64,000 nt of DNA from Kitasatospora mediocidica KCTC 9733 (GTDB lineage Bacteria > Actinomycetota > Actinomycetes > Streptomycetales > Streptomycetaceae), in NCBI RefSeq assembly GCF_000744225.1, contig NZ_JQLN01000007.1, positions 124,001 to 188,000 of the forward strand, in the 5' to 3' direction. This document shows positions 25,940-34,944 of the stretch, one piece after another. The number at the start of each line of letters is the position of its first letter. Position 1 is the first letter of the stretch. The notes under the pieces were generated by a model. That model did not search any database. It saw only the letters and a list, made by a program, of their open reading frames with translations, and had not been told where the DNA came from. The translations under genes and the position numbers were made by a program.

Positions 25940-26812
25940 ATGTTCCGTACCCGCATAGCCCTCACGGCCTCCCTCGCAGCCGCCGTCGCCCTGTCGGCCG
26001 CCGCCTGCGCCCCCCAGACCCAGAGCACGGCGACGGCGGCCGGTTCCGGTGGCGCGAACTGCACGACGACCAGCCCCGGCCTGTTCAAGAGCGGGCAGTT
26101 GACCGTCGCGACCGACTCCCCGGCCTACGCGCCCTGGTTCGACAGCAACGCCCCCGCCAACGGGAAGGGCTTCGAGAGCGCGGTGGCCTACGCGGTGGCG
26201 GGCAAGCTCGGCTTCGGCCAGAGCCAGGTGAAGTGGGTCGTCGAACCGTTCGACAACTCCTATGCCCCGGGGGCGAAGAACTTCGACTTCGACATCAACG
26301 AGATCTCCGACACCCCGCAGCGCGCCCAGGCGGTGGACTTCTCCACCAGCTACTACACGGCCGACCAGGGCGTCCTCACGCTGGCCGGCTCCCCGTACGC
26401 GAACGCCACGTCGCTGGGCGCGCTGAAGGACGCCAGGATCGGCGTGCAGGTGGCCACCACCAGCTACCAGGCGGTACTCGACGAGCTGAAGCCCTCGCAC
26501 CAGCCGAGCGTCTTCAACACCACCAACGACGAGGTCAACGCGCTGCAGAACGGTCAGATCGACGCGATCGTCACCGACATGCCGACCGTGTTCTACCTGG
26601 CCGGCTCGGAGCTGAACAACGGCAAGATCCTCGGTCAGTTCGGCTACGCCGGCGGCACCCCCGAGGAGTTCGGGCTGCTCCTGCAGAAGGGCAGCGCGCT
26701 GACCTCCTGCGTCAACCAGGCGCTGACCGCGCTCAAGGCCGACGGCTCGCTCGCCAAGATCACCTCCCAGTGGCTGTCCGCCTCGGCGAACGTCCCCGAG
26801 CTGAAGCCGTAA
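25940..26812 (+). CDS. Polar amino-acid ABC transporter substrate-binding lipoprotein
   Basis: 290 residues. The signal peptide ends in the lipobox SAAAC. The body follows SBP_bac_3 (family 3): KSGQLTVATDSPAYAPWF, FDFDINEISDTPQRAQAVDFSTSYY, GVQVATTSYQAVL and VNALQNGQIDAIVTDMPTV. These proteins bind free amino acids outside the cell. The cysteine leader just upstream suggests cyst(e)ine, methionine or another sulfur amino acid as ligand, but the pocket residues do not settle it. First gene of a three-gene importer operon; GCGAAGGA precedes the ATG. Confidence 0.9.
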   Translation: MFRTRIALTASLAAAVALSAAACAPQTQSTATAAGSGGANCTTTSPGLFKSGQLTVATDSPAYAPWFDSNAPANGKGFESAVAYAVAGKLGFGQSQVKWVVEPFDNSYAPGAKNFDFDINEISDTPQRAQAVDFSTSYYTADQGVLTLAGSPYANATSLGALKDARIGVQVATTSYQAVLDELKPSHQPSVFNTTNDEVNALQNGQIDAIVTDMPTVFYLAGSELNNGKILGQFGYAGGTPEEFGLLLQKGSALTSCVNQALTALKADGSLAKITSQWLSASANVPELKP

Positions 26813-26822
26813 CGGGCCGACA

Positions 26823-27722
26823 GTGGACCACGGGACCACGGCCGCGCTGAACCAGCAGGCCACACCGCCGGACGAGAACTACCGACCGAGCGACCGGGAG
26901 AGGGAACGGCAGCGGTTCCGCCGTTCCCGCAAGCGGCGCAACACCTGGATCGCCGCCCTGTGTACCGTGCTCTGCCTGGTCGCGCTGGGGGCGGGCGCGG
27001 TCGCCTCCCCCGGCTGGGAGCGCGTACACAGCCTGTTCCTGGACAGCGCGGAGTTCCGGAGCTCGCTCCCCGGGATCCTGCGGGGCTTCTGGCTCAACAT
27101 CCAGATGTTCCTGATCGCCGAGGTGCTGATCCTCGGCCTGGGGCTGCTGATCGCCCTGGTCCGGGTGACCCGGTCCCCCGGACTTCAGCCGCTGCGGCTG
27201 GCCGCGACCGTCTACGTGGACGTCTTCCGCGGCGTGCCGACCCTGCTGCTGGTCTTCCTGGTCGGCTTCGGACTGCCCGCCCTGCGGCTCCAGGGCACCC
27301 CCACCCAGCCCTGGGTGCTCGGGGTGATCGCCCTGGTGCTGTCCTACGCCGCCTACGTGGCCGAGGTGCTGCGCGCGGGACTGAACTCGGTGCACCCGGC
27401 GCAGCGGAACGCCGCGCGGGCGCTGGGCCTGAACGAGCGTCAGACCCTGCGGCACGTGGTGCTGCCGCAGGCCGTGCGCAACGTCCTGCCACCGCTGCTC
27501 AACGACTTCATCGCCCTGCAGAAGGACACCGCGCTGGTCGCCGTCCTCGGTCCGCTGGAAGCCCTGCGGGCCGCGCAGATCAAGGCGGACTACGACTTCA
27601 ACTACACCCCGTACCTGGGAGCGGCACTGTTGTTCATCGCGGTGACCATACCGTTGACCCGGTTCGCCGACCGGCTCCAACGACGAGCGGCACAGCGCAC
27701 CTGGGCGGAGACCGGACGATGA
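26823..27722 (+). CDS. Amino-acid ABC transporter permease (HisMQ type)
   Basis: 299 residues from a GTG 10 bases after the binding-protein gene. The first 45 residues are hydrophilic and basic (RERERQRFRRSRKRRN), then a signal-anchor helix and about four more membrane helices. The VDVFRGVPTLLLVFLVGFGLP block and the coupling loop NAARALGLNERQTLRHVVLPQAVR are typical of polar amino-acid permeases. The stop overlaps the ATPase start by ATGA. It would work as a homodimer, since only one permease is encoded. Confidence 0.9.
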   Translation: MDHGTTAALNQQATPPDENYRPSDRERERQRFRRSRKRRNTWIAALCTVLCLVALGAGAVASPGWERVHSLFLDSAEFRSSLPGILRGFWLNIQMFLIAEVLILGLGLLIALVRVTRSPGLQPLRLAATVYVDVFRGVPTLLLVFLVGFGLPALRLQGTPTQPWVLGVIALVLSYAAYVAEVLRAGLNSVHPAQRNAARALGLNERQTLRHVVLPQAVRNVLPPLLNDFIALQKDTALVAVLGPLEALRAAQIKADYDFNYTPYLGAALLFIAVTIPLTRFADRLQRRAAQRTWAETGR

Positions 27723-28462
27723 CCGAGCCACTGCTGCGGATCCGCGGCGTTCGCAAGGAGTACGGTTCCCGCCTGGTGCTGCGCTCGATCGACCTGGATG
27801 TCGCCGAACACCAAGTGGTCTGCCTGATCGGCGGTTCGGGCTCGGGCAAGTCGACCCTGCTGCGCTGCGTGGACCTGCTGGAGACCGTCGATGACGGCAC
27901 CATCCACCTGGGGACCGGCGAACTCACCGACCCCCGCCTGGACGCCAACCTCGCCCGCCGGCGGATCGGCATCGTCTTCCAGGCCTACAACCTGTTCCCG
28001 CACCTGAGCGTGCTGGACAACATCACCCTCGCCCCGCGCCGCGTGCACGGCGTGTCCCGCAAGCAGGCCGAGCAGTCGGCCCGCGAACTGCTGGACCGGT
28101 TCGGGCTCGCGGACAAGGCGCAGGAGCACCCCGACCGGCTCTCCGGCGGCCAGCAGCAGCGTGCGGCGATCGCCCGCGCGCTGGCCACCGAACCGGAACT
28201 GCTGCTCTTCGACGAGATCACCTCCGCGCTCGACCCCGAACTGGTCGGCGAGGTCCTCGACGTGGTCACCGACCTCAAGCAGCGCGGCCTGACCATCCTG
28301 ATGGCCACCCACGAGATGGGCTTCGCCCGGCACGTCGCCGACCAGGTCTGCTTCCTGGAGGACGGCGTGATCGTGGAGCAGGGCACCGCGGAGCAGGTGC
28401 TCACCGACCCGCGGCAGCCGGCCACCCGGCGCTTCCTCTCCCGGGTCCTGGACCACGCCTAG
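27719..28462 (+). CDS. Amino-acid ABC transporter ATP-binding protein
   Basis: 247 residues. Walker A GGSGSGKST, Q-loop IVFQAYNLFPHLSVLDN, signature LSGGQQQR, Walker B LLLFDEITSALDPEL and H-loop MATHEM are all present. The Walker B DEITSALDPE string is that of polar amino-acid importers (GlnQ/HisP group). It is the last gene of the module and is followed 3 bases later by a perfect hairpin. Confidence 0.93.
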   Translation: MTEPLLRIRGVRKEYGSRLVLRSIDLDVAEHQVVCLIGGSGSGKSTLLRCVDLLETVDDGTIHLGTGELTDPRLDANLARRRIGIVFQAYNLFPHLSVLDNITLAPRRVHGVSRKQAEQSARELLDRFGLADKAQEHPDRLSGGQQQRAAIARALATEPELLLFDEITSALDPELVGEVLDVVTDLKQRGLTILMATHEMGFARHVADQVCFLEDGVIVEQGTAEQVLTDPRQPATRRFLSRVLDHA

Positions 28463-28465
28463 GGC

Positions 28466-28500
28466 GGCGCCGCGTTGATCTTTCGGATCAACGCGGCGCC
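28466..28500. terminator. Bidirectional terminator closing the sulfur module
   Basis: Perfect 15-base arms GGCGCCGCGTTGATC (28466-28480) and its complement (28486-28500) with loop TTTCG. It lies between the convergent ends of the ABC ATPase gene and a truncated hydrolase gene. Confidence 0.8.
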
Positions 28501-28503
28501 GGA

Positions 28504-28989
28504 CTAGGGCTGGAAGAGTACTTCCGGATTGTTCGGCGAGGGGCCGTCCAGCAACGGACTGTGGATCCCCTTCAGCGTCTGGTCGAAGAACGCTGTCACG
28601 TACGCGCGAGTGATCACCACCCCGCGTTCCGGGGGCAGCGGCGGTGTCGGGAACCCGGCCTCCTCCAGAAGCAGGTCGAGGTCGGTGAAGCTGGTGTGGT
28701 CGGCGCCGGCGACCGTCAGCCACTTCCTGTAGCCGCCGAGAGCGGCCCAGGTCTGCCCCCACGTGGTGTCGTCGCCGCCGACCGAGTGGACGTCGTCCCT
28801 GCCCAGCATGAGGAACGGCCGGTTGATCTGACCGGGCATCGGGGCCGGGTGGAAGGAGCCGTCCATGTTCATTCCGGCCCGTACTCGCGGGTCGGCGATC
28901 ATCGTGGCGGCGGCCGCCGCTCCGCCGAGGGAGTGTCCGGCCATGCCGATCTCGTGCTTGGTATCGAATCGGCCCATGGATGTAAGCAT
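28504..28989 (-). pseudogene. Truncated alpha/beta hydrolase (PAF-acetylhydrolase-like)
   Basis: 162 codons that begin abruptly near the nucleophile elbow: IGMAGHSLGGAAAA holds the Ser, and the acid and His are in LMLGRDDVHS and AGADHTSFTDL. Family members are usually 300 to 400 residues, and the N-terminal half (oxyanion hole, first strands) is missing. The start region near 28989 has no ribosome-binding site and nothing upstream continues the fold. I therefore read it as a 5'-deleted relic next to the bidirectional terminator. Confidence 0.6.
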
Positions 28990-29099
28990 TCCGCTGTCGT
29001 CCGTAACCCCCGCGAGGTACCGGAGTCACCCGCCGGGAGTATGTCGTGCGGTGCGCGGTTCCCTTCGTCGGCATCGTCGAGCGCCACCCTCGTCCTGGC

Positions 29100-32000
29100 C
29101 TACGACGAACACGACCCGTCGCCCGGACGAACCGTGTGGCCCAGCGTGCGCAGGGTGCGCGCCAGGACCCCCAGCGACTGCGGCGCGATGTCGGGCAGCG
29201 CGGGGATCACCTGGCCGGGCGTGCCCAGGCGGAGCGCCTGCGCGCACAGCCGTCGGCGGGTGGCGTCCGGGCCGGCGTTCTTCGCCGTGTCGAGCAGGGC
29301 CTGGACCTGGTAGTGCTGGCTGGTGACGGCAGGGATGAGATCGGGCGCCTCCGCGGTTCTCCCCGCTTCGGCGAGTGCTGTCACGACCGTGGCCAGCGCC
29401 TGTGCTCGGCAGTGGTGGTCGGTGATGGTGCGGGCGAGGTCGAGCGCGTCCGGGATGTGTCCAGCTGCGGCGAGAGCCGCGCAGACGTAGGCCAGCGCCA
29501 TGTCGTGCGAGTGACGGTCGGTGATGGTGCGGGCGAGGTCGCGGGCTTCCTGGACCTCTCCGGCTCTGGCCAGGGCTCCGGCGGCCGCAGACAGCGGCCA
29601 CCCCTGTCGCGCGGGGTCGTTGACGACTCGGGCGATCGCCACGACCTCGCGGGCCAGAGCGGCCGCTTCGCCGTGCCTGCCCGCCACAATGAGCACGTCG
29701 GCGATCTCCGCCAGGAGCCCGGCCCGCTGCTCGGGGTCGTCGATGCCACGGGCAGCGTCTTCGGCCTCTTGACCGAGCGTCACCGCTGTGTCGTTCGCAC
29801 CCGCTGCGGCCAGCTCCACGGCTATGTCGGTCAAAGCCCGAACCCGTGGGTGCGCGGTCAAACCCCGGGCGAGACCGAGTGCTCGCTCGACCTGGCCCGC
29901 TCCGGCCAGGGCACGGGCCACACTGACCAGCGACCGCACCTCCTGGCCGTGATCGCTGATGGAACGGGCGAGCGCGACTGCCTCGTCGAATCGACCCGCC
30001 GCTGCCAGGGCATCGGCAGCGAGGGCCAGAAACTGGGCCCGTCGGAGTTCGATGACAGCCCGGGCGTGGGTGACGGCCTCCTGAGCGGCTTCGACGGCTT
30101 CCCCGGCCTCTCCCGCCGCGCGGAAGGCGCCCGCGAGCCTGCCGAACATCGATGCCTCGTATGCGGGGTTCGTCGCGGTGTGGGCCAGCTCAAGCGCCTC
30201 GTCGACCAGGTCGGCCGCCTGGCTCGGCTGCCCCGCCTCGAAGAGGATCATGGCGACGAAGGTCAGGAGTCGAGTCCGCCTGAAGGGGTCCACGCTCGCG
30301 GGGGCGAGCTGCAGCGCCTCGTGGGCGAGAACCACCGCTTCCCCGCACCCACCCGCCTCCTCCACGAGGGTACCGGCCACCTCGACCAGTGCCCACGCAC
30401 CGTGGTCGGGCAAGCTGAGGGTACCGGCCAGTTCACGTGCCTGACGCGTCTCACCCGCGGTGGCAAGAACCGAAACGACATCGGCCAGGACCTGCATCTG
30501 GTCGTCCGGATCGGTGACGGTACGGGCGAGACCCACGACCTCGTGCGCGAGGGAGACTGCTCCCCCGACCTCACCCCCGGCTGCGAGCGCGGCCGCTATC
30601 CTGGCCAGCGCTCGGGCCCGTTGGACGATGTCGGCGGTCGCGCGCGCGAGACCGACGGCCTCACGTGTAAGCGCCGCAGCGCTTCCGGACTGACCCGTCA
30701 CCATATGGGCCGTCACCAGGTCGGGAAAGGCGCTGGCCCGATAGCCGAGGTCGGCGATGCCGCGCGCCAGAACGGTGGCCTCTTCCAGGACAGCGCGCGC
30801 CCGCTCGGCCTCTCCCGCGCCGGCGATGACTGCGGCAAGCCGGCCCATCGTCGCGACCCGCCTCAACGGGTTGGTAACGCTGTGGAGGAGCCCCAGAGCC
30901 TCGTCGGCCAGTGCGAGTGCCTGACCGCTCTGCCCCTTCTCCGCACAGCTGGTGGCGACTCCGACCAGGACGTCGACGCGGTGGACGGGATGGGCGATCC
31001 GCGCCGCGACATCCAGCGCCTGCGCGGTCCTCCCCAGGCCCAGCAGCGCCCAGCCGATCTCGGCCATGGCCGTCTCCCGGCCACCCGGGTCCGCGATGGT
31101 CGCGGTGAGGCCGGTGGCCTCCTCCAGCAGGTCGGTGACCCGAGGGTCGCTCTCCCCGTCGGTTCCGGGCCGATCGTGCATCCCGTGGATCACCGCGCAC
31201 AGGGCGGACACCTGGGCATCCACGGAAGCCGCCGACCTGGCGAAGTTCGCCGCCTGCTCACTGCGTCCCAACCGTCCCAACATCGACAGGAGTTGGCGGG
31301 GAAGGCCGCCGCTTCTCCCGTGCAGGACCTCGCGGTGCACCGCCAGCACCAGCATCGCGTCGAGGTCCACGTCCGCGTCCGTACCCGACAGCAGCAGGTC
31401 CTGGGCGCCGCCGATCGCGGTCAATGCCTCCAGGTCACCACCCGAGACCCCCCACAGACGCCTCTGCCGGCCCTCGTCCACCGCGAGGCGCACCAGACGC
31501 GCGGCGTCACCGGTCTCGCGGAGCAACTGGGTGTAGCCGCGCAGCAGGTAGTGCGGGGTGCCCGGCGGCCAGCCCTGCGCCTGGTAGGAGTCGCCCCAGG
31601 CGTGCAGTCGGCTGCGGTAGCCGGCCAGTTCGGGCCCGAGCATCCGGACAGCGGTCCGCTGGAGCTCCTCATGCCCCAGGAGGTACACCTCCGCGCCGTC
31701 GTCGCCCCAGTGCGAGTTGCTGGTACGGAAGGTCCGACCCGCCACGGAGTCCAGCTGCCGGTGCACCCGCCAGGCCGCACTGCCCGTCAGGCTGCCGAGA
31801 TCGTCGACGGTCAGGCCGCCGCCGGCGGCGGTCAGCAGGCCGAGCAGGTCCCGTTCGACTCCGTCCGCCTCCAGCAGGCGCAGCAACTCCCGTTCCATGT
31901 CGTGGCGTACGGCCGTGGCGAACGAGGAGACGGACAGGACGCGCGCATCGCCCGGGCGGCGGAGCGGGTGGTGGCCGGGGACGTCGTCCGGCACCGGTGG

Positions 32001-32723
32001 GCTGGGGCGTCCGGCGACCACGACGCGCAGTCCCGCGAGCGGCACGGCCGGCAGGAGCGCGGCGATGCTGTGGCTGTCCGGCCCAGCCGTGACGCCGCGG
32101 TCCTCGTCGAGCCCGTCCACCAGGAGCACCAGGCGTTCGCCGCGCTCCTCGCACACCCGGGCGGCCAGTTCGAGGGCGTGCAACAGCTGCTCGTCCTGGG
32201 TGTACTCGGTGACCGCCGGCTCCTGCTCGCCGAGGATCTCGTACAACTGGCGTTGGACCACCTCGCAGAACGCGGGACGGTCGTTCTGCCGCGCCAGGCG
32301 CGCGGTGACGAAGAAGGCCACCACCCGTACCCCGGGCGGTGGATGAAGCACGAACCAGGCCATCAGCGCCGTTTTCCCCGCCCACGCGGGCGCCTGCCAG
32401 CGCAGGTAGGCGGGACCCCGCTCAGCCGTGCAGAACGCGGCCAGGTCCGCCAACTCCTGCTCCCGGCCGACCAGATGCTGTGCCCCGAGCCTGCGCACCT
32501 GGTGCAGGTAGCCCGAGCGGGCCGGCTGGGCGGAGGAGTGGTACGTACCCCCCAGGTGAGCGGTCCCGGCCTGCACCACCACGTCGTGGAAGGTCCCGCC
32601 GGCTATCCGGTTGCCGACGGCCGGGCCGCCTCGCCGGCTGTCCTCGCGCGCCTGCGAGCCGTCCCACACGTCCACCGCCGCCCTGCTCCTTCCCGCCCCA
32701 CCGGATGCTGCGTCGATCCTCAC
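29100..32723 (-). CDS. STAND-type ATPase with long helical repeats
   Basis: 1207 residues from a GTG at 32723. Residues about 40-60 contain HDVVVQAGTAHLGGTYH, a V-Q-A-G motif resembling the amyloid (RHIM-like) signalling tags of actinobacterial NLR proteins. The NTPase follows: P-loop APAWAGKTALM, whose first Gly is replaced by Ala, and Walker B LVLLVDGLDED. From about residue 500 to the end are some twenty Ala-rich helical hairpins (for example ARIAAALAAGGEVGGAVSLA) of TPR style. STAND proteins are switches in defence or regulation; which effector it would call on is not visible. The LLM gene upstream is on the same strand 45 bases away. Confidence 0.8.
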   Translation of the reverse strand: MRIDAASGGAGRSRAAVDVWDGSQAREDSRRGGPAVGNRIAGGTFHDVVVQAGTAHLGGTYHSSAQPARSGYLHQVRRLGAQHLVGREQELADLAAFCTAERGPAYLRWQAPAWAGKTALMAWFVLHPPPGVRVVAFFVTARLARQNDRPAFCEVVQRQLYEILGEQEPAVTEYTQDEQLLHALELAARVCEERGERLVLLVDGLDEDRGVTAGPDSHSIAALLPAVPLAGLRVVVAGRPSPPVPDDVPGHHPLRRPGDARVLSVSSFATAVRHDMERELLRLLEADGVERDLLGLLTAAGGGLTVDDLGSLTGSAAWRVHRQLDSVAGRTFRTSNSHWGDDGAEVYLLGHEELQRTAVRMLGPELAGYRSRLHAWGDSYQAQGWPPGTPHYLLRGYTQLLRETGDAARLVRLAVDEGRQRRLWGVSGGDLEALTAIGGAQDLLLSGTDADVDLDAMLVLAVHREVLHGRSGGLPRQLLSMLGRLGRSEQAANFARSAASVDAQVSALCAVIHGMHDRPGTDGESDPRVTDLLEEATGLTATIADPGGRETAMAEIGWALLGLGRTAQALDVAARIAHPVHRVDVLVGVATSCAEKGQSGQALALADEALGLLHSVTNPLRRVATMGRLAAVIAGAGEAERARAVLEEATVLARGIADLGYRASAFPDLVTAHMVTGQSGSAAALTREAVGLARATADIVQRARALARIAAALAAGGEVGGAVSLAHEVVGLARTVTDPDDQMQVLADVVSVLATAGETRQARELAGTLSLPDHGAWALVEVAGTLVEEAGGCGEAVVLAHEALQLAPASVDPFRRTRLLTFVAMILFEAGQPSQAADLVDEALELAHTATNPAYEASMFGRLAGAFRAAGEAGEAVEAAQEAVTHARAVIELRRAQFLALAADALAAAGRFDEAVALARSISDHGQEVRSLVSVARALAGAGQVERALGLARGLTAHPRVRALTDIAVELAAAGANDTAVTLGQEAEDAARGIDDPEQRAGLLAEIADVLIVAGRHGEAAALAREVVAIARVVNDPARQGWPLSAAAGALARAGEVQEARDLARTITDRHSHDMALAYVCAALAAAGHIPDALDLARTITDHHCRAQALATVVTALAEAGRTAEAPDLIPAVTSQHYQVQALLDTAKNAGPDATRRRLCAQALRLGTPGQVIPALPDIAPQSLGVLARTLRTLGHTVRPGDGSCSS

Positions 32724-32768
32724 AGTATCCCTGGCGTCATCCCTGGCGTCGGAGGGTCTGACGGCAGC

Positions 32769-33635
32769 TCAGGAGGGGACGATCCACCGGTCCGCAAGGC
32801 CCGCGACCCAGTGGGCGGCGGCGTCGGGGGTCGGCGGGGGTGCGCCGACCACGACCAGTTCGGTCACTCCGGCTTCGGCCAGCGCGGGGAGCAGCTCCGG
32901 CGTACCGTCGGTCAGCGCGACGGCGACGGTGAGTTCCCCGGGGTCGCGGCCCTGGCTGGCGCAGTGACCGGCCAGGGCGCGGACGTGCTCCGCGACGGCG
33001 GCGGCCGGGAGGTTGAATCCGTACCAGCCGTCTCCGAGCGCGGCGGCCCGGCCCAGGGCCGCGTCGCTGTTGCCGCCGAGGACGATCGGCAGCCGGCCGC
33101 CCCGCACGGGCTTGGGGTTGACCCGGATCGCCTCGAAGCGCACGAACTCGCCGTCGAACGAGGCGACGTCGTGCGACCAGAGCGTCCGCATCGCGGCGAC
33201 GTACTCGGCCGTTCGCCGACCGCGGCCGGCGAACGGGACCCCGAGCGCGGCGAACTCCTCCGCGGACCAGCCGATCCCGACGCCGAGTGTGGCCCGTCCC
33301 GCGCTGAGCACGTCCAGCGTCGCGGCCTGCTTCGCCACCACGACCGGGTTGTGCTCGGGCAGCAGCAGCACCCCGGTGGCCAGGCCGATCCGGCTGGTCA
33401 CCGCGGCGGCGAAACTCAGCGTGAGCAGCGGGTCCAGCCAGTCGGCCGCGGCGGGGACGGGGATGGTGCCCTCGGCGGAGTACGGGTAGCGGGAGGCCGG
33501 TTCGTCGACCATCACCACGTGCTCGCCCACCCACAGCCGCGCGAACCCGTGGGCCTCGGCGGCCGCCGCCACCGTCCGGATCACCTCCGGCCGAGCGCCG
33601 TCCCCGATGCCCAACGCGTGCAGGCCGATCCGCAT
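32769..33635 (-). CDS. LLM-class F420-dependent oxidoreductase
   Basis: 288 residues from the ATG at 33635 (GGGAGG upstream). Signatures: MRIGLHALGIGDG, LWVGEHVVMVDEP, SRIGLATGVLLLPEHNPVVVAKQAATLDVLS in parts, GRATLGVGIGWSAEEFAALG and PIVLGGNSDAALGRAA. These match the TIGR03619 F420 group, where deazaflavin F420 carries hydride. It lies 170 bases downstream of the methyltransferase on the same strand and may be a tailoring enzyme of the lipid cluster, though it is not translationally coupled. Confidence 0.85.
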   Translation of the reverse strand: MRIGLHALGIGDGARPEVIRTVAAAAEAHGFARLWVGEHVVMVDEPASRYPYSAEGTIPVPAAADWLDPLLTLSFAAAVTSRIGLATGVLLLPEHNPVVVAKQAATLDVLSAGRATLGVGIGWSAEEFAALGVPFAGRGRRTAEYVAAMRTLWSHDVASFDGEFVRFEAIRVNPKPVRGGRLPIVLGGNSDAALGRAAALGDGWYGFNLPAAAVAEHVRALAGHCASQGRDPGELTVAVALTDGTPELLPALAEAGVTELVVVGAPPPTPDAAAHWVAGLADRWIVPS

Positions 33636-33804
33636 CCGTCCCACCTCCCGAGGCCGCACCACCGCGCCGCCCAGCCCACGGGCGGGGGCGGCACAGGCCC
33701 ACGGAACGATCGTATGCGGGCCTCGGACGGACGGCCACGGGAACGATCCCGCCGCCCTGGTCGGGGGCGCCGGCCGCCCTCACCGACTGGTCAGGGCTGG
33801 GCGG

Positions 33805-34944
33805 TCAGGGCTGGGCGTCGCGGCGGGCGAGCAGGCGGTAGGCGTTGGACAGGCCGGCGCGGGCGGCGAACGGAGCGAGCAGGCGGTCGAGCAGGGTCGC
33901 CAGCAGCAGCGCCGGCGCCCCGGCCAGGACGACCGCGCCGCGCAGCAGGCGGCGCAGCCGGCCCGGCGGCTTGCCCGGGAGCCAGGGTGCGTCCTCGCGC
34001 GGTGCGACGGCGTCCAGCAGCAGCCAGCAGGCGGCCAGCAGGTCCACCGGGTCGTGCGGCTCGTCGTGCTGTTCCAGGAGCACCTCGAACCCCAACTCGC
34101 CCAGCCGGCGCCGCAGGTTGGCCACGGGCATCAGGTTCAGGTGCTGCGGTTGCAACCAGGGCAGCCACCACCGCCCCAGCAGCCGGGCGGAGCGGCACTG
34201 CGGATCGGGGACCTCGATCAGCAGCAGCCCGCCGGGGCGCAGCGCCGCTCGCGCGGCTGCCAACTCCCTTGCCGGGTCGGTGCTGTGCTCCAGGTAGTGG
34301 AACATGCTCAGCACGTCGTACTGGCCGGCCAGCGTCGGCGCCAGCTCGGGGAACGAGCCGCGGAAGCCGTGCGCCAGCCGGCCGTGCCGCTCGGCCAACT
34401 GAACGCCTTCGCTGAGGTCCAGGCCGTCGAAGCGGGTCTCGGGGAAGAGTTCGCGGGCGGTCTCGCAGAAGTGTCCGTGCCCGGTCCCGACGTCCAGCCA
34501 GGCGGCCGGCCCGGCGTCGAACGCGAGCACCGACCGGGCGCGGCTGCGGTAGACCTTGGAGCGGGTCCCGAACACCGAGCCGAGCCGCTGCTCGCCCAGG
34601 CCGTCGTAGAAGTCCCGGTAGTAGAACTCCAGCCCGGTGAGGGTCAGTTGCGGGTTCTGGAAGACGTGCCCACAGTCGCCGCACTCGTCCAGCAGGAACC
34701 GTCCGGGCTTGTGCTGCATCAGGTCACGCGTCCGCAGGCGCACGTGCAGCCGGGCGGAGCCGCACCACGGGCAGTCGGCGCGGCGCGGCGCGAAGAACCG
34801 GTCGGTGCCGTCGGCCAGTTCGGCCTGGTAGCCGGGGCGCAGGCCGGCGACCGCCCGGGCCCGGACCGCCGCCTTGGAGCCTGCTGCCGTGGTGCCTACA
34901 GGAGTTGAGCCTGCCGGGGTTGAGCCTGGCGCTGTGGTGGTCAT
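33805..34944 (-). CDS. Zinc-ribbon class I SAM-dependent methyltransferase
   Basis: 379 residues; the ATG overlaps the glycosyltransferase stop by four bases. After a Thr/Ser/Pro-rich start, a zinc ribbon is visible (CPWCGS ... CGDCGH). The Rossmann methyltransferase shows motif I WLDVGTGHGHFCE, the acidic FDGLDLSE, and FHYLEHSTDP. The C-terminal 80 residues include LLRGAVVLAGAPALLLATLL, a likely membrane-associating segment, which would suit a lipid substrate. Last of six coupled genes after the two synthases; probably O- or C-methylates the glycolipid or its sugar. Confidence 0.83.
   Translation of the reverse strand: MTTTAPGSTPAGSTPVGTTAAGSKAAVRARAVAGLRPGYQAELADGTDRFFAPRRADCPWCGSARLHVRLRTRDLMQHKPGRFLLDECGDCGHVFQNPQLTLTGLEFYYRDFYDGLGEQRLGSVFGTRSKVYRSRARSVLAFDAGPAAWLDVGTGHGHFCETARELFPETRFDGLDLSEGVQLAERHGRLAHGFRGSFPELAPTLAGQYDVLSMFHYLEHSTDPARELAAARAALRPGGLLLIEVPDPQCRSARLLGRWWLPWLQPQHLNLMPVANLRRRLGELGFEVLLEQHDEPHDPVDLLAACWLLLDAVAPREDAPWLPGKPPGRLRRLLRGAVVLAGAPALLLATLLDRLLAPFAARAGLSNAYRLLARRDAQP

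Noticed and set aside
29046..34415. Very long plus-strand open frame (1789 codons)
   Set aside because: It is the shadow of minus-strand genes. Its product is rich in Arg, Gly, Gln and His with no domain, whereas the minus strand gives STAND, LLM and methyltransferase proteins with clear motifs.
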